DNA of 64,000 nucleotides from Massilia rubra (GCF_011682065.1 NZ_VUYU01000014.1:108658-172657), one strand, 5' to 3'; shown: positions 48,516 through 56,987, counted from the first letter of the stretch. Program-made: numbers and translations. Notes: generated by a model from the sequence alone, not told the origin.

Positions 48516-49931
48516 TTACTCCACTGTCTGGGTGGCGCCTTGGGCGCCGAGGATGCTGTCGATGTCGGCGGCGGCGCGATGGGCGTCCGCCAGGGCGCGC
48601 AGGTGCTGGGTGCGCGCTTGCAACAAGGTGCGCTGGGCGTCGATTACATCGAGCAAATTGAACTTGCCGTACTCGAAACCGGTGCGGGCGGCCTCGTAGG
48701 CGCTTTGCGCACCGGGCAAGATGTCGTCGCCCAGTAGTTGGGCTTGTTCGCGGGCGACGGCGAGAGCTTCGTGCGCCTGAGCCAGTTCGTTGGTCAGGCG
48801 CGCGCGGGCGCCGTCAAGTTCGACCCGTGCTTTTTCGCTGCGTTGCAGCGCCTCGTGCAGCTTGCCCTGGTTGCGGTCGAACAGGGGCAGGGGAATGGCG
48901 AGGCCAAACACCGCCTGGTTGCGGCCCGCTTGCCCGTCGCGCTTGGCACCGATGCTGACGGTCAGGTCGGGCACGCGACCGGCGCGTTCGACTTGCGACA
49001 GGGCTTGCCGGCGCGCCAGTTCGACCTGCGCCAACTGTAATGCGGGCGCCGCGCCGAGTCGTTCCATCAGATGGGGCAGGGTGGGTTGGGGCGGCAGGCG
49101 GTCCAGCTGTCCCGCGACCGGGCCGATGTCGCGCCCGGTTCCGCCCCAGAGCGCGGCGAGGCGGTTTTTCGCACCGGCCAGTTCGCCGCCGGCTTGCGCC
49201 AGGTCGACTTTGACGCTGGCGGCGGCGATGCGGGCGCGCGTTTCGTCGACCGGCGAATTCTTGCCGGCGAGGACGCGTTTGGACGCTGCGGCGAGCGCGC
49301 CATCGGCCAGGGCCAGCGAATCGTTGGCGATGCGCAGGTGTTGCTGCGCGGCGAGCAAGTCGTAGAAGGCGGCGCGTGCCGAGGCCAGGACCGCATTGCG
49401 TTTGACGGCCAGTTCGGCGCCGGCGGCGTCTTGCCCGAGCTGCGCGGCATTGACGCGCGCCGTGCGTTTGCCGCCCAGTTCGATCGGAACGTTGAGCTGG
49501 ACGGTGGTGGTCCTGGCCGGTTCGCGCGCGTCTTCGACCAAGGTGGACAGCTCCGGGTTGGGGGCGACGCCAGCCTGCATGACGGCGCCGGACTGGGCCC
49601 CGATTTCATGCGCGCCGGCGCGCAGGTCCGGGTTCGCTTGCAGCACGCGCGCCAACGCGCCGGCCAGCAACAGCGGCGCCAGAGTAGGGGCCGCATCGGT
49701 TGCCGGACGCATCACCGCACTGAGCGGAGCGGCTTGCATGTCGGGATTGACGTGCGCCGCAACGGGCGGACTTGCCGCAGTGGTTTTCGCGCCCAACGGT
49801 AGGACGGGCGAGCCGGCCTTTTCGGGGACTGGCGCCGCGACGGCCGGCGCCTTGGCATTCATTGTAGTTTGAGCCTGCGCATGGCAGGGCAATGCCGCAG
49901 CAATTGCTAACGGCAAGACGAGTTTGTACAT
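48516..49931 (-). CDS. czcC: TolC-family outer-membrane metal efflux protein, CzcC type
   Basis: Outer-membrane factor of 471 aa. The signal peptide ends about AQA (residue 20). A Pro/Ala-rich stretch (about 25-70) precedes two OEP repeats, with NPELSTLVEDAREPARTTTV, LNVPIELGGKRTARV and the later QAVFGLAIPLPLFDRNQGK and YEAARTGFEYGKFNLLDVID. These match CzcC/CusC outer-membrane channels. It follows czcI by 121 bp, which holds no gene. Confidence 0.93.
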   Translation of the reverse strand: MYKLVLPLAIAAALPCHAQAQTTMNAKAPAVAAPVPEKAGSPVLPLGAKTTAASPPVAAHVNPDMQAAPLSAVMRPATDAAPTLAPLLLAGALARVLQANPDLRAGAHEIGAQSGAVMQAGVAPNPELSTLVEDAREPARTTTVQLNVPIELGGKRTARVNAAQLGQDAAGAELAVKRNAVLASARAAFYDLLAAQQHLRIANDSLALADGALAAASKRVLAGKNSPVDETRARIAAASVKVDLAQAGGELAGAKNRLAALWGGTGRDIGPVAGQLDRLPPQPTLPHLMERLGAAPALQLAQVELARRQALSQVERAGRVPDLTVSIGAKRDGQAGRNQAVFGLAIPLPLFDRNQGKLHEALQRSEKARVELDGARARLTNELAQAHEALAVAREQAQLLGDDILPGAQSAYEAARTGFEYGKFNLLDVIDAQRTLLQARTQHLRALADAHRAAADIDSILGAQGATQTVE

Positions 49932-50052
49932 CGAATTCTCCTGGTTGAAAAGACAAGGGAATCCGGCCGGGCGCGCCAGCGGTGCATGTGTCGATTACGG
50001 CAGTGACGTCTAGCGATGAGCTGGTATCAGAAGTGCGGCAGCGGCAGCCGGA

Positions 50053-50391
50053 TCAGGCAGGGCCTTGCCACTTGGGACGTTCAGGACGGGTGGGGCGCAA
50101 GGTGCCAGGGCGCGCGGCGTCGGCCGCGTGGGCGTACGCCGTGGGCGGTGGCGCGATGGCGCCGCTGGTGGAGGTGGTGATGCCGACGCTGGTGAAGTGG
50201 CAGTCGCCACAATCCTGGTCGATACCGAACGGCGATTCGTCATGGCTGGCATGATCGTCGCCGCCATGCTCATGATGGCCGGGATGCGATATGGTCGACG
50301 AAGGTTCATGCGCGCAATACGCGCTCGCAACCGCCCAGCTCACCTGGAGCGGGAAGATCAGCAGCATGAAAATAATGAACAAACGTCGCAT
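50053..50391 (-). CDS. czcI: CzcI-family periplasmic protein
   Basis: Protein of 112 aa with a signal peptide (MRRLFIIFMLLIFPLQVSWA) and a His/Cys-rich mature part: YCAHEPSSTISHPGHHEHGG, then CGDCHFTS. This composition and the position directly ahead of czcCBA identify the CzcI family, a small periplasmic protein thought to modulate induction of the czc pump. The ATG at 50391 is chosen because the signal peptide begins there; the longer frame has a basic leader. The regulators czcR/czcS or czcD are not adjacent. Confidence 0.88.
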   Translation of the reverse strand: MRRLFIIFMLLIFPLQVSWAVASAYCAHEPSSTISHPGHHEHGGDDHASHDESPFGIDQDCGDCHFTSVGITTSTSGAIAPPPTAYAHAADAARPGTLRPTRPERPKWQGPA

Positions 50392-50635
50392 GGGGCGATT
50401 GTAACAGCAGCGACGCCGGCGCGCTCGGGGGAGGCCGCTAGCCATGCGGACGGGATATTCTTTATGCAATACTCATAAGTGACTGTTTACTTGGGAATTT
50501 TCCCTATTTTTAAGCAAAACTAAGTATTTGCACGGATTGTCGGGGTGTTGTACATCTGTTATTCTCTTCGGTTGCTCGTTTCCTGGCTGCCTTGCAGCCG
50601 GCGCGGTTCCGATTACTTTAAGACCCCTGGAATTT

Positions 50636-51700
50636 ATGTTCTCTGCTGTAAAAACTACTGTCACGCTGTCATTACTTTTATCCACTTTTGCGGCCCACGC
50701 CATCGATATCAGCGGCGCTGGTTCGTCCGCAGCGCAGCCGCTGTACGTCAAGCTTGCCGATGTGTACGGCAAGTCGCAAAACCTCAAACTGAACTACCAG
50801 GCCAACGGCTCGAGCGAAGGCATCAAGCAGGTCAAGGCTAAAACCGTCGAGTTCGGCGCGACCGACATCGCGCCATCACAGGCCGATCTCAAGGCTGGCA
50901 AGATGATTTGTTTCCCGAGCGCCGTCTCGGGCGTGGTGCCTGTGGTCAATCTGCCAGGTCTCAAGCGCGGTGAAGTGCAACTGACCGGCGAACTGCTGGC
51001 CGATATCTTTTCACGCAAGATCACCAAATGGAACGATCCGAAGCTGACGGCAGCCAATCCGGGCGTGGCATTGCCGGACCTGGGCATCAGCGTCATCGCG
51101 CGCCAGGATGGCTCGGGTACGACCTATAACTTCAGTGATTACCTGAGCAAAGTCAGCCCGGCCTGGAAGCAAGCCTACGGCCGCAACTTTACGGTCGCCT
51201 GGGCGAACGGCGTTACGCAGGTCAACGGCAGCAACGGCGCTGTCAGCGCGCTCAAGCAGACACCGGGGGCGATTGCCTACGTTGATTATCAATACGTGGT
51301 GCAAGACAAACTGGCGTTCACGCGCCTGAAAAACCATGATGGCAAGGTCGTCGCGCCGGGCGCCGAAGGTTTCACGGCCGCACTGCAGAACAGCCCGTGG
51401 GTTACCCAGGCCAAATACGAAGAAATGCTGACCGACCGTGTCGGCCCGACCACTTGGCCGATCACGTCGGGTACTTTCATTGTTGCCTCGCAAGCGAGCA
51501 ACAATCCGGAAAAGACCATCGCCACCCTGAAATTCTTCGCCTGGGGTTTTGCGCACGGTGACGCGATTGTCGGCAACGCCAACTTCGTGCGCCTGCCGGA
51601 CAGCATGCAGGGCCGCATTTTCGGCGACCTGACGACGATCACCGACGCCAGCGGCGCGCCGCTCAAGTGGTCGCTGTCCGAGGCGCTCAACCTGCGTTAA
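50636..51700 (+). CDS. pstS: PstS-like phosphate ABC transporter substrate-binding protein
   Basis: Periplasmic binding protein of 354 aa. The signal peptide MFSAVKTTVTLSLLLSTFAA ends at AHA; the mature protein opens IDISGAGSSAAQPLYVKLAD, the usual PstS start with the phosphate-contacting Gly-Ser-Ser. ATDIAPSQADL, the RQDGSGTTYNFSDYL loop and the Ser/Thr-rich SGTFIV segment complete the site. The start at 50636 fits the signal peptide, although the ribosome-binding site is weak. The usual neighbours pstC, pstA, pstB and phoU do not follow, so this is a stand-alone copy, and a related anion is possible. Confidence 0.88.
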   Translation: MFSAVKTTVTLSLLLSTFAAHAIDISGAGSSAAQPLYVKLADVYGKSQNLKLNYQANGSSEGIKQVKAKTVEFGATDIAPSQADLKAGKMICFPSAVSGVVPVVNLPGLKRGEVQLTGELLADIFSRKITKWNDPKLTAANPGVALPDLGISVIARQDGSGTTYNFSDYLSKVSPAWKQAYGRNFTVAWANGVTQVNGSNGAVSALKQTPGAIAYVDYQYVVQDKLAFTRLKNHDGKVVAPGAEGFTAALQNSPWVTQAKYEEMLTDRVGPTTWPITSGTFIVASQASNNPEKTIATLKFFAWGFAHGDAIVGNANFVRLPDSMQGRIFGDLTTITDASGAPLKWSLSEALNLR

Positions 51701-52167
51701 GCGATAGCGCCTCAGGGTCACGAAAACCGTGAATGGATAGGCTTGTTTACGATGGCATAGTGATAAAAATGTCATCTTTAAGCAACCATCGACCATCAGA
51801 TGGGCACGATGACGGAACAGGGCGGGCGCAATGGTGACAGGGATGGCTGTGCGAGACGTTACGGAGCGGACTGGCAAGCCACTCCCAAGCGATGAGGATG
51901 CGCGCAGCGAACTTGGCTGTCTCGCTGAATCAATCTAACCAAGCGAATGCACCGTGAGCCGAGAATGACATGCGATACAGTTGCACGCGGCAAGTAATCG
52001 GGGTTGTCATCGGCGTGGCGGCAGGTTTGCCAGCGTTTGCACAATCTCCCGGTTTGCGGAAACAGGATGAAGGTAGCCGCTTTTCGTTCGCGCAAAGATG
52101 CCAGTTAGATTAGTTTTGCCCGTCTGTCATCGTGATCAGCCTTCAATTTTAGTGACGAAGCCACTTT
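51701..52167. other. Long intergenic region after pstS
   Basis: 467 bp between convergent pstS and a GNAT gene. Apart from the short open frame described separately, no gene, tRNA-like fold or clear terminator is seen. A weak hairpin TCACG/CGTGA lies near 51718. Confidence 0.5.
51970..52113 (+). CDS. Very short ORF with a signal peptide
   Basis: Frame of 47 aa: MRYSCTRQVIGVVIGVAAGL is a convincing signal peptide with a cleavage site after AFA, followed by only 23 residues (QSPGLRKQDEGSR and a short tail). The ribosome-binding site is weak. It may be a small secreted protein or, more likely, the surviving N-terminus of a larger exported protein whose remainder has been lost. Confidence 0.35.
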   Translation: MRYSCTRQVIGVVIGVAAGLPAFAQSPGLRKQDEGSRFSFAQRCQLD

Positions 52168-52641
52168 TCATGCTGCGATATGTTTCTGCATAAAGACACT
52201 CAGCGGGTCGTTGGTGTAATCGGCAAACGGCCCACGGCGCTCATAGCCGGCTGAAGCATACAGGGCCAATGCCGCAGCTTGATACGGGCCGGTTTCGAGC
52301 TTGAGTAATTTACACTCGGCGTGCACTGCGCGTGATTCGAGCGTCATCAGTAGTTTCCTGGCGATGCCTTTCCCTCGACCGCGAGGATGGACATACAGGC
52401 GTTTGATTTCACCAAATTCGGGAAAGAAAACCAGCGCGCCGCAGCCGATTGCCTGGCCGATCTCATCCCTCGCGACGGCAAACAAGACATTGGGTTGCTT
52501 TAACGACGCCAAGTCCAGGGCATGCCTGCTTTCCGGCGGATACAGACTGTCCTGGTAAGCGTCTAGCTCGGCAATAAGGGCGATCACGTCGGGCTGGTCT
52601 GGTGATTCAACGCCGATCGTTATGGTGGAAGAAGAAAACAT
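52168..52641 (-). CDS. GNAT family N-acetyltransferase
   Basis: Single GNAT domain of 157 aa. The acetyl-CoA binding region reads IKRLYVHPRGRGKGIARKLL, with the R-G-x-G-K/I loop intact; GCGALVFFPEFGE precedes it and LETGPYQAAALALYASAGYERRG follows. The substrate is unknown. The gene lies 78 bp downstream of an XRE/cupin regulator on the same strand, a common pairing in which the regulator and acetyltransferase form one unit. Confidence 0.9.
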   Translation of the reverse strand: MFSSSTITIGVESPDQPDVIALIAELDAYQDSLYPPESRHALDLASLKQPNVLFAVARDEIGQAIGCGALVFFPEFGEIKRLYVHPRGRGKGIARKLLMTLESRAVHAECKLLKLETGPYQAAALALYASAGYERRGPFADYTNDPLSVFMQKHIAA

Positions 52642-52719
52642 CGTTTGTCCTTGTTTTACCTGGATGCGTGAGAACGATATTGAAAAAACATTCTGTGAAT
52701 CGCGGGCAGTTGGGTGCCG

Positions 52720-53316
52720 TTACCCGGCTTCATTTCTCCTGATGGGTTTGGAGGGAAGCGTCGCCAAAGCGACAAGATAACGCGCAGCCGATTGCATCGG
52801 ATTGAAATAGACAAACGACTGATCCGATTGCATGACAAGACAATCGCCCGCTTCCAGGCGCCAGTGTTGTTCATCGACGCTGATTTCCATGACACCATCC
52901 ATCATCCAGATCTGTTGATCGGTTCCCTCATTGCGCAGGGCGGCATCGTAGATAACGCGTTGACCGGGCGGAAAAACAACTTCTACCAGTTGAAGCGACG
53001 ACGGCGCGGCCGGGGAAAGGGTGCGCCGTAGATATCCTGACGCGGGATCGGTCCACACGCGCTGGTCGGACCCGCGCGATACGGGTGATGGAGGGTCAGC
53101 GTGCGCAGCGCCGTCCTCGAGCAGCGAGGAGACGGTGACGCCCAGGGCGCCGGCCAGTTTGTCGAGAACGGTAGCCGACGCGCTGCTTTGGCCGCGTTCG
53201 ATCAGCGATATGTTGGAGCGGCTGACGCCGCTGAGCGCCGCCAGCGCGTCCAGCGACAGTTTGTGCGTGGCGCGCAGGGCACTGATGCGGCTTGCGATGA
53301 TGTGATTGATATCCAT
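52720..53316 (-). CDS. XRE-family regulator with cupin domain
   Basis: Regulator of 198 aa: an N-terminal helix-turn-helix (about 8-62, ISALRATHKLSLDALAALSG and SRSNISLIERGQSSAS) and a C-terminal cupin (about 110-185, VVFPPGQRVIYDAALRNEG, WMMDGVMEISVDEQHWRL). Such proteins sense a small ligand through the cupin. The start at 53316 has no strong ribosome-binding site, but TATAAT lies only nine bases upstream, so the transcript may be leaderless. An inverted repeat farther upstream may be its operator. Confidence 0.9.
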   Translation of the reverse strand: MDINHIIASRISALRATHKLSLDALAALSGVSRSNISLIERGQSSASATVLDKLAGALGVTVSSLLEDGAAHADPPSPVSRGSDQRVWTDPASGYLRRTLSPAAPSSLQLVEVVFPPGQRVIYDAALRNEGTDQQIWMMDGVMEISVDEQHWRLEAGDCLVMQSDQSFVYFNPMQSAARYLVALATLPSKPIRRNEAG

Positions 53317-53343
53317 CTTGTCATTATACTGGAATTCCTTGTC

Positions 53344-53361
53344 CTGTATAGTGTCGTACAG
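53344..53361. promoter_or_regulatory. Inverted repeat before XRE/cupin gene
   Basis: CTGTA (53344-53348) and TACAG (53357-53361) are inverted with eight bases between, lying near the presumed -35 region of the regulator gene. This is a plausible autoregulatory operator; a TATAAT box (minus strand) sits nine bases before the ATG. Confidence 0.45.
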
Positions 53362-53487
53362 AATTGCTCGCAAAACGGCGCGGTCGGGGTCCGAAACAAA
53401 ATACCAGGAAATCCCCGATGTCTAACGTTATTAATCTTCTTATAATGGTAAAATAGCATCTACAAATAATCTCGAACCAGGAATAAT

Positions 53488-53946
53488 ATGGAAAAAGCGT
53501 GCAATGTTCATAATGCGGTTTTGTTCGTATCCCTGCACGCTCGCGAGGCTGGCGCCTTGGCTCGGAAACTTAAAATGCCGACCGAGAATATTCTTGGGCT
53601 CGCTGCGCACGAGTGCAAGCATGGGGAAGGCCGATTTGCTGACAAAGGCAATAATTTCTTTTCGATGCACGCGCCTGCACCTTTTCAGATCGGCACGATT
53701 ACGGCATTACGCGATCCCAAGGTGAAAATGGCCGTGTTTCCAAACTTTAAAATAGCGTGTAATTCTTTTGACGAGAGCTATGGTGAAAAATTGCACGGCA
53801 TATCGGATGCGGGCGATTTCAGCAGAGCCCTCGTGACAATCGGTTTCAATAGCGGGAAGTCGAGCAATGGCGGAACCGACGGCTATGCGAAAAAGGTGGA
53901 AGACTCGATCCGCATGGTCAAGATACGGTTAGAGCGTTGCATTTAA
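53488..53946 (+). CDS. Glucosaminidase/lysozyme-like protein without signal peptide, candidate antibacterial effector
   Basis: Protein of 152 aa with a GH73-like core. NILGLAAHECKHGEGRFADK places a catalytic Glu at 42, and NNFFSMHA (55-62) corresponds to the NNLFGIK motif of FlgJ-type glucosaminidases; CNSFDESYGEKLHG and GFNSGKSSNGGTDGYAKKV (near 118-136) complete the pattern. It should cut peptidoglycan, yet it has no export signal or membrane helix, as in type VI secreted effectors. AGGAA precedes the ATG. A periplasmic lipoprotein gene follows 37 bp later. The flanking sequence is lower in GC than the window. A decayed copy of the pair lies at 42.6 kb. Secretion by a T6SS is inferred; no T6SS gene is present here. 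Confidence 0.72.
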   Translation: MEKACNVHNAVLFVSLHAREAGALARKLKMPTENILGLAAHECKHGEGRFADKGNNFFSMHAPAPFQIGTITALRDPKVKMAVFPNFKIACNSFDESYGEKLHGISDAGDFSRALVTIGFNSGKSSNGGTDGYAKKVEDSIRMVKIRLERCI

Positions 53947-53983
53947 CACTCTTCCACGCTGTCAGATTTTTCGGAGATATTCG

Positions 53984-54814
53984 ATGACCATGCCCCCTCA
54001 ACGCCGCGCGCTGTTGACGTTTTTAGCAATCGCACTGGTCTCGGCCGCCTGCAATGCTACATCCAATAATACTGTACCGGTCGACCAGGGCGTTGCCCCG
54101 GCTGCGGTCAAGAGCGCACCCGGCGGCACGTCAGATGCGCCTGACATCGATTTGTGGGCGCCGTTTCTCGCCGTCGCAGCAGGAAACTACACGGCGCAAT
54201 GCAAATCGCTGAGTATTCCGCCTCAACCGGCAGCGAAGCAAAACGGACCGCTGATCATCGCTGCGGACGGCACGCTGCATGCTGGCAGCGTGGTCGGCAA
54301 CCTGAAGCCGGCCAGGACGGCCTCGCTGAACCGTTCACGGGACATCAGCGGTAAGCCGCTGCTGTCGGTGAGCATCGCTTCAAAAGCAGGATCGTTCGGC
54401 GCGGTAGAACAGGATGACGGCACCAAGCAGGCCGCGTTTGGAAGGACGCCCAACATGTTCGAGTGCCGGCTTGCCGAGAAGGTCCAACCCGGCACGCAGA
54501 GCATTTACGTCCAATTCGCCGGTTTCTTTGATGCGGCAAGCAAGATGACGTGCCGGCATGTCAGGACGCGAAAAGTCGACAAGGCCGATTACGAGATGGC
54601 CAAAGGCGTCTTGACGATTGGAACAACGCGTTTTGATCTGAATACGCTAAAAGACGAAAATCTCATTATGTGGCCGGAGGAAGGTTTTTCTTATAGTGGA
54701 AACACCGATAATGACAGCAGTTTCGATCTTGATCTGGATATGCATGGCAAGCCGAAACATCTCAAGCTGATGAAAAAGGGACGCAACCTGATAGAATGCA
54801 GCCCCCTGCGGTAA
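53984..54814 (+). CDS. Putative lipoprotein, candidate immunity protein
   Basis: Protein of 276 aa, family not recognised. The N-terminus is a signal with a likely lipobox (LVSAAC, Cys about residue 23; the -3 Ser is atypical). The mature part has DIDLWAPFLAVAAGNYTAQC, GPLIIAADGTLHAGSVVG, ECRLAEKVQPGTQSIYVQ and the closing SYSGNTDNDSSFDLDLDMHG. It is paralogous along its whole length to the protein at 57.8 kb, and even the leader CGGAGATAnTCGATGACCA is shared. Downstream pairing with a glucosaminidase-like gene suggests a periplasmic inhibitor of that enzyme. Inhibition is inference. Confidence 0.7.
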   Translation: MTMPPQRRALLTFLAIALVSAACNATSNNTVPVDQGVAPAAVKSAPGGTSDAPDIDLWAPFLAVAAGNYTAQCKSLSIPPQPAAKQNGPLIIAADGTLHAGSVVGNLKPARTASLNRSRDISGKPLLSVSIASKAGSFGAVEQDDGTKQAAFGRTPNMFECRLAEKVQPGTQSIYVQFAGFFDAASKMTCRHVRTRKVDKADYEMAKGVLTIGTTRFDLNTLKDENLIMWPEEGFSYSGNTDNDSSFDLDLDMHGKPKHLKLMKKGRNLIECSPLR

Positions 54815-54913
54815 TCGAGCCAAGCGTCCTATCTGCGCCGGGTTGACCGGCATGATTACTTGATCGCGTTGGCGTTCTGACGTTCGCCCGGCAACCACTG
54901 CTCTGTTTCCCCG

Positions 54914-55546
54914 ATGATGAACAACAAATCTTTAGCCGCTCAAAAACCGCCCATCTTCATTCGCGTATTGAGGCGCTTGATGTCGCGGCTTGGCAAAGTG
55001 ACGGTCACTGGTTCCGAGCACCTCAACGGCCCGCTCGGCAAAGTCGTCGTCTGCAATCACGTGGGCTATGTCGATCCTTTATGGGTTGGCTACGCGGTTT
55101 TGCCACGCACCTTGCATCAAATGGCCAAAAAGGAACTCTTCGACAATCCGATCAGCGCCTGGTTTGTTCGCTCCGGCGGCGGTTTTCCGGTGGACCGGGC
55201 CAGCCCGTCGACCGCGACCATCAAACACGCGGTTTCGCTGGTCGAACAGGGCGGGCTCGTCCTGATTTTTCCTGTGGGCACGCGAAATCAAGACAATGCC
55301 GACGCGAAGCGGGGCGCGGCCACGATCGCATTGCGTGCCAAAGGGGAAATCGTCCCAGCCCATTACGATGGACCAGACCGGTTTCGCTGGATCCACCTGT
55401 TCCGCAGGCCGCTCATCCGTATTACGTTCGGGACCCCGCTCGTCATTCCCAAGGATGTTTCGGTCAACAAAGCCACGGCTCAGCAGTTGACGAGTGAACT
55501 CGACCAGGCGATGACGATGGTATCCCAGCAAGGCCGCCCGGATTAA
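54914..55546 (+). CDS. 1-acyl-sn-glycerol-3-phosphate acyltransferase family (PlsC)
   Basis: PlsC-fold acyltransferase of 210 aa. Catalytic block I is NHVGYVD (H-x4-D), and block II GGGFPVDR is present. Block III reads FPVGTRNQ, with Val in place of the Glu of the usual FPEGTR that helps position the glycerol phosphate. Block IV is represented by IVPAHYDGP. It may therefore use a different acceptor, such as an ornithine-lipid or lyso-lipid, or be less active. There is no membrane helix beyond a short amphipathic N-terminus. It converges on the CPBP protease gene with a four-base overlap at the stops. Confidence 0.87.
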   Translation: MMNNKSLAAQKPPIFIRVLRRLMSRLGKVTVTGSEHLNGPLGKVVVCNHVGYVDPLWVGYAVLPRTLHQMAKKELFDNPISAWFVRSGGGFPVDRASPSTATIKHAVSLVEQGGLVLIFPVGTRNQDNADAKRGAATIALRAKGEIVPAHYDGPDRFRWIHLFRRPLIRITFGTPLVIPKDVSVNKATAQQLTSELDQAMTMVSQQGRPD

Positions 55547-56421
55547 ACTGTTTGGCTTGCTGGAAGCGAGCCTGGCTGTTTGGCATGGTAATACAGGCAG
55601 AACGCCGCAACAGTGGCAATGAGCGCCAGCGACACCAGCGAGGCTTCGACACCGAAAGCGCCGCCGGTCAGCATCACATTGCCCGCAAGCTCGCCGCGCA
55701 GCAAGCCGGCGCTGGCGGCGTGCCCGGATACCGTCGACGAGAACACCTGGCTGACGCAATAATTCCATGCCACATGCGTGCCGATGCACACCCACAGGCG
55801 CCGCGTTGTCATGTACAGGGCGGCCTGCATGACGGCATACGCGGCAATCACCGCAATCGCCAGCACCGACACGCCGTCATTGGGCAGGTGAGCCAGGCTG
55901 AACACCAGCGCCGAGATCACGATGGCGGCCTTGCTGCCCAGCGAACGCTCGGTCACGCCGAAGATGATGCCCCGAAATACCATCTCTTCGGCCATGCCGA
56001 CCAGCACCAACTCGGCCAGCGGCACTAGCATCGGCATCAGGCCGGGCGAATTGACGCCGCCGACGCGATACACGCCCAGCGCCGCCAGCGTGGCGAACGT
56101 GAGGGCGACCAGGGCGGCGCCGATCAGCAGGCCGATGCCGAGTTCCTTCGCCATGCCGGGCAGCGCCAGTTCGCCGGGCTGGCGCTGTTCGATGCGGCGC
56201 ACATAGAAGCGGTATCCGAACCACACCAGCACGGCCGCCAGCAATTGCGGCCACACAATGCGGTACGGCTTATCGACCAGTTTGGAGGCGACGATCATCA
56301 CCACGGGGACCGCGGCGAAGGTCAGTACGATGCCCAGCACGATGCGGATCAGGGGATGCGCCATCAGGCGCGCTGCCAGGGTTGGTTTGTCGGTCGCCAT
56401 GCTCAGGGAATGTTCCATCAT
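55543..56421 (-). CDS. CPBP family intramembrane metalloprotease
   Basis: Membrane protein of 292 aa with eight or so helices and the CPBP/Abi motifs: EEMVFRG (about residue 145, Glu-Glu-x3-Arg), FSLAHLPNDG with metal-binding His, and HVAWNY. These proteins are prenyl-protease-like (Rce1 family) and often linked to bacteriocin immunity or peptide processing. The MarR-type gene lies eight bases upstream, so a two-gene operon with self-control is likely. The exact start is uncertain: Met at 56421, 56418 or 56400. Confidence 0.9.
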   Translation of the reverse strand: MMEHSLSMATDKPTLAARLMAHPLIRIVLGIVLTFAAVPVVMIVASKLVDKPYRIVWPQLLAAVLVWFGYRFYVRRIEQRQPGELALPGMAKELGIGLLIGAALVALTFATLAALGVYRVGGVNSPGLMPMLVPLAELVLVGMAEEMVFRGIIFGVTERSLGSKAAIVISALVFSLAHLPNDGVSVLAIAVIAAYAVMQAALYMTTRRLWVCIGTHVAWNYCVSQVFSSTVSGHAASAGLLRGELAGNVMLTGGAFGVEASLVSLALIATVAAFCLYYHAKQPGSLPASQTV

Positions 56422-56429
56422 CGCTTTCG

Positions 56430-56903
56430 TCAGGTGGGTGAACGTGTGTTTTTGCTGGCTTCCTCAATCCGCGCGCCGAAGGAGCGCTGCCCGAGCACGG
56501 CGATGGCTTGCGCCAGGCAGTCGGACAAGGGAAAGTCAAGTTCCGCATCGAGGCTGTCGGCGGCGCTCCTGGTCGCCTGCCAGCACGCCTGCAGGCGCGG
56601 CAGCAGTTGCTCGCCCTGCGGGCTCAGGCGCACCACGCGTTGCCGCCCATCTTCGCCACCAGCAACGACCAGCAGGATGCCTTCCTTCTTCATCAGCGCC
56701 ACTGTCTGCGTCGCCGCCGGCTGGGTGATGCCGGCCAGTTCGGCCAGTTCGCCGATGGTCGCGCTGGGCTGCTGGGCCAAAACCCGCATCACGGGCGTGT
56801 AGCGCGGCCGGTAATCGAGGCCGGCGTCCACGTACGCCTGCAGGACGGCGCCATCGAGCAGTTCGATCAGGTGTCGCAATTGCGTTCCGAGTCCTTGTTT
56901 CAT
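56430..56903 (-). CDS. MarR family transcriptional regulator
   Basis: Winged-helix regulator of 157 aa. The HTH reads ATIGELAELAGITQPAATQTVALM (about 48-71), followed by the wing GGEDGRQRVVRLSPQGEQLL. The N-terminal helices form the dimer interface. The ligand is unknown. A 12 bp palindrome 24 bp upstream of the ATG is the likely operator. Co-transcribed with the CPBP protease gene. Confidence 0.92.
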   Translation of the reverse strand: MKQGLGTQLRHLIELLDGAVLQAYVDAGLDYRPRYTPVMRVLAQQPSATIGELAELAGITQPAATQTVALMKKEGILLVVAGGEDGRQRVVRLSPQGEQLLPRLQACWQATRSAADSLDAELDFPLSDCLAQAIAVLGQRSFGARIEEASKNTRSPT

Positions 56904-56926
56904 GTCGTTATCTTAGCAGCAATTAT

Positions 56927-56938
56927 ATAAGCGCTTAT
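56927..56938. promoter_or_regulatory. Palindromic operator of the MarR gene
   Basis: ATAAGCGCTTAT is a perfect 12 bp palindrome in an AT-rich stretch 24-35 bp before the marR start, the place and symmetry expected of a MarR dimer site. Confidence 0.6.
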
Positions 56939-56987
56939 GTATATTTTCGCGTTGTTGTTTTGCGAGGTAAAAGCAGGCGGTCAGGCG

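Noticed and set aside
50460..50520. Pho box upstream of pstS
   Set aside because: CTCATAA and CTGTTTA repeats are too far from the CTGTCAT consensus.
51859..52095. Minus-strand frame of 78 codons in the gap after pstS
   Set aside because: No ribosome-binding site or motif, and it overlaps the better-supported signal-peptide frame.
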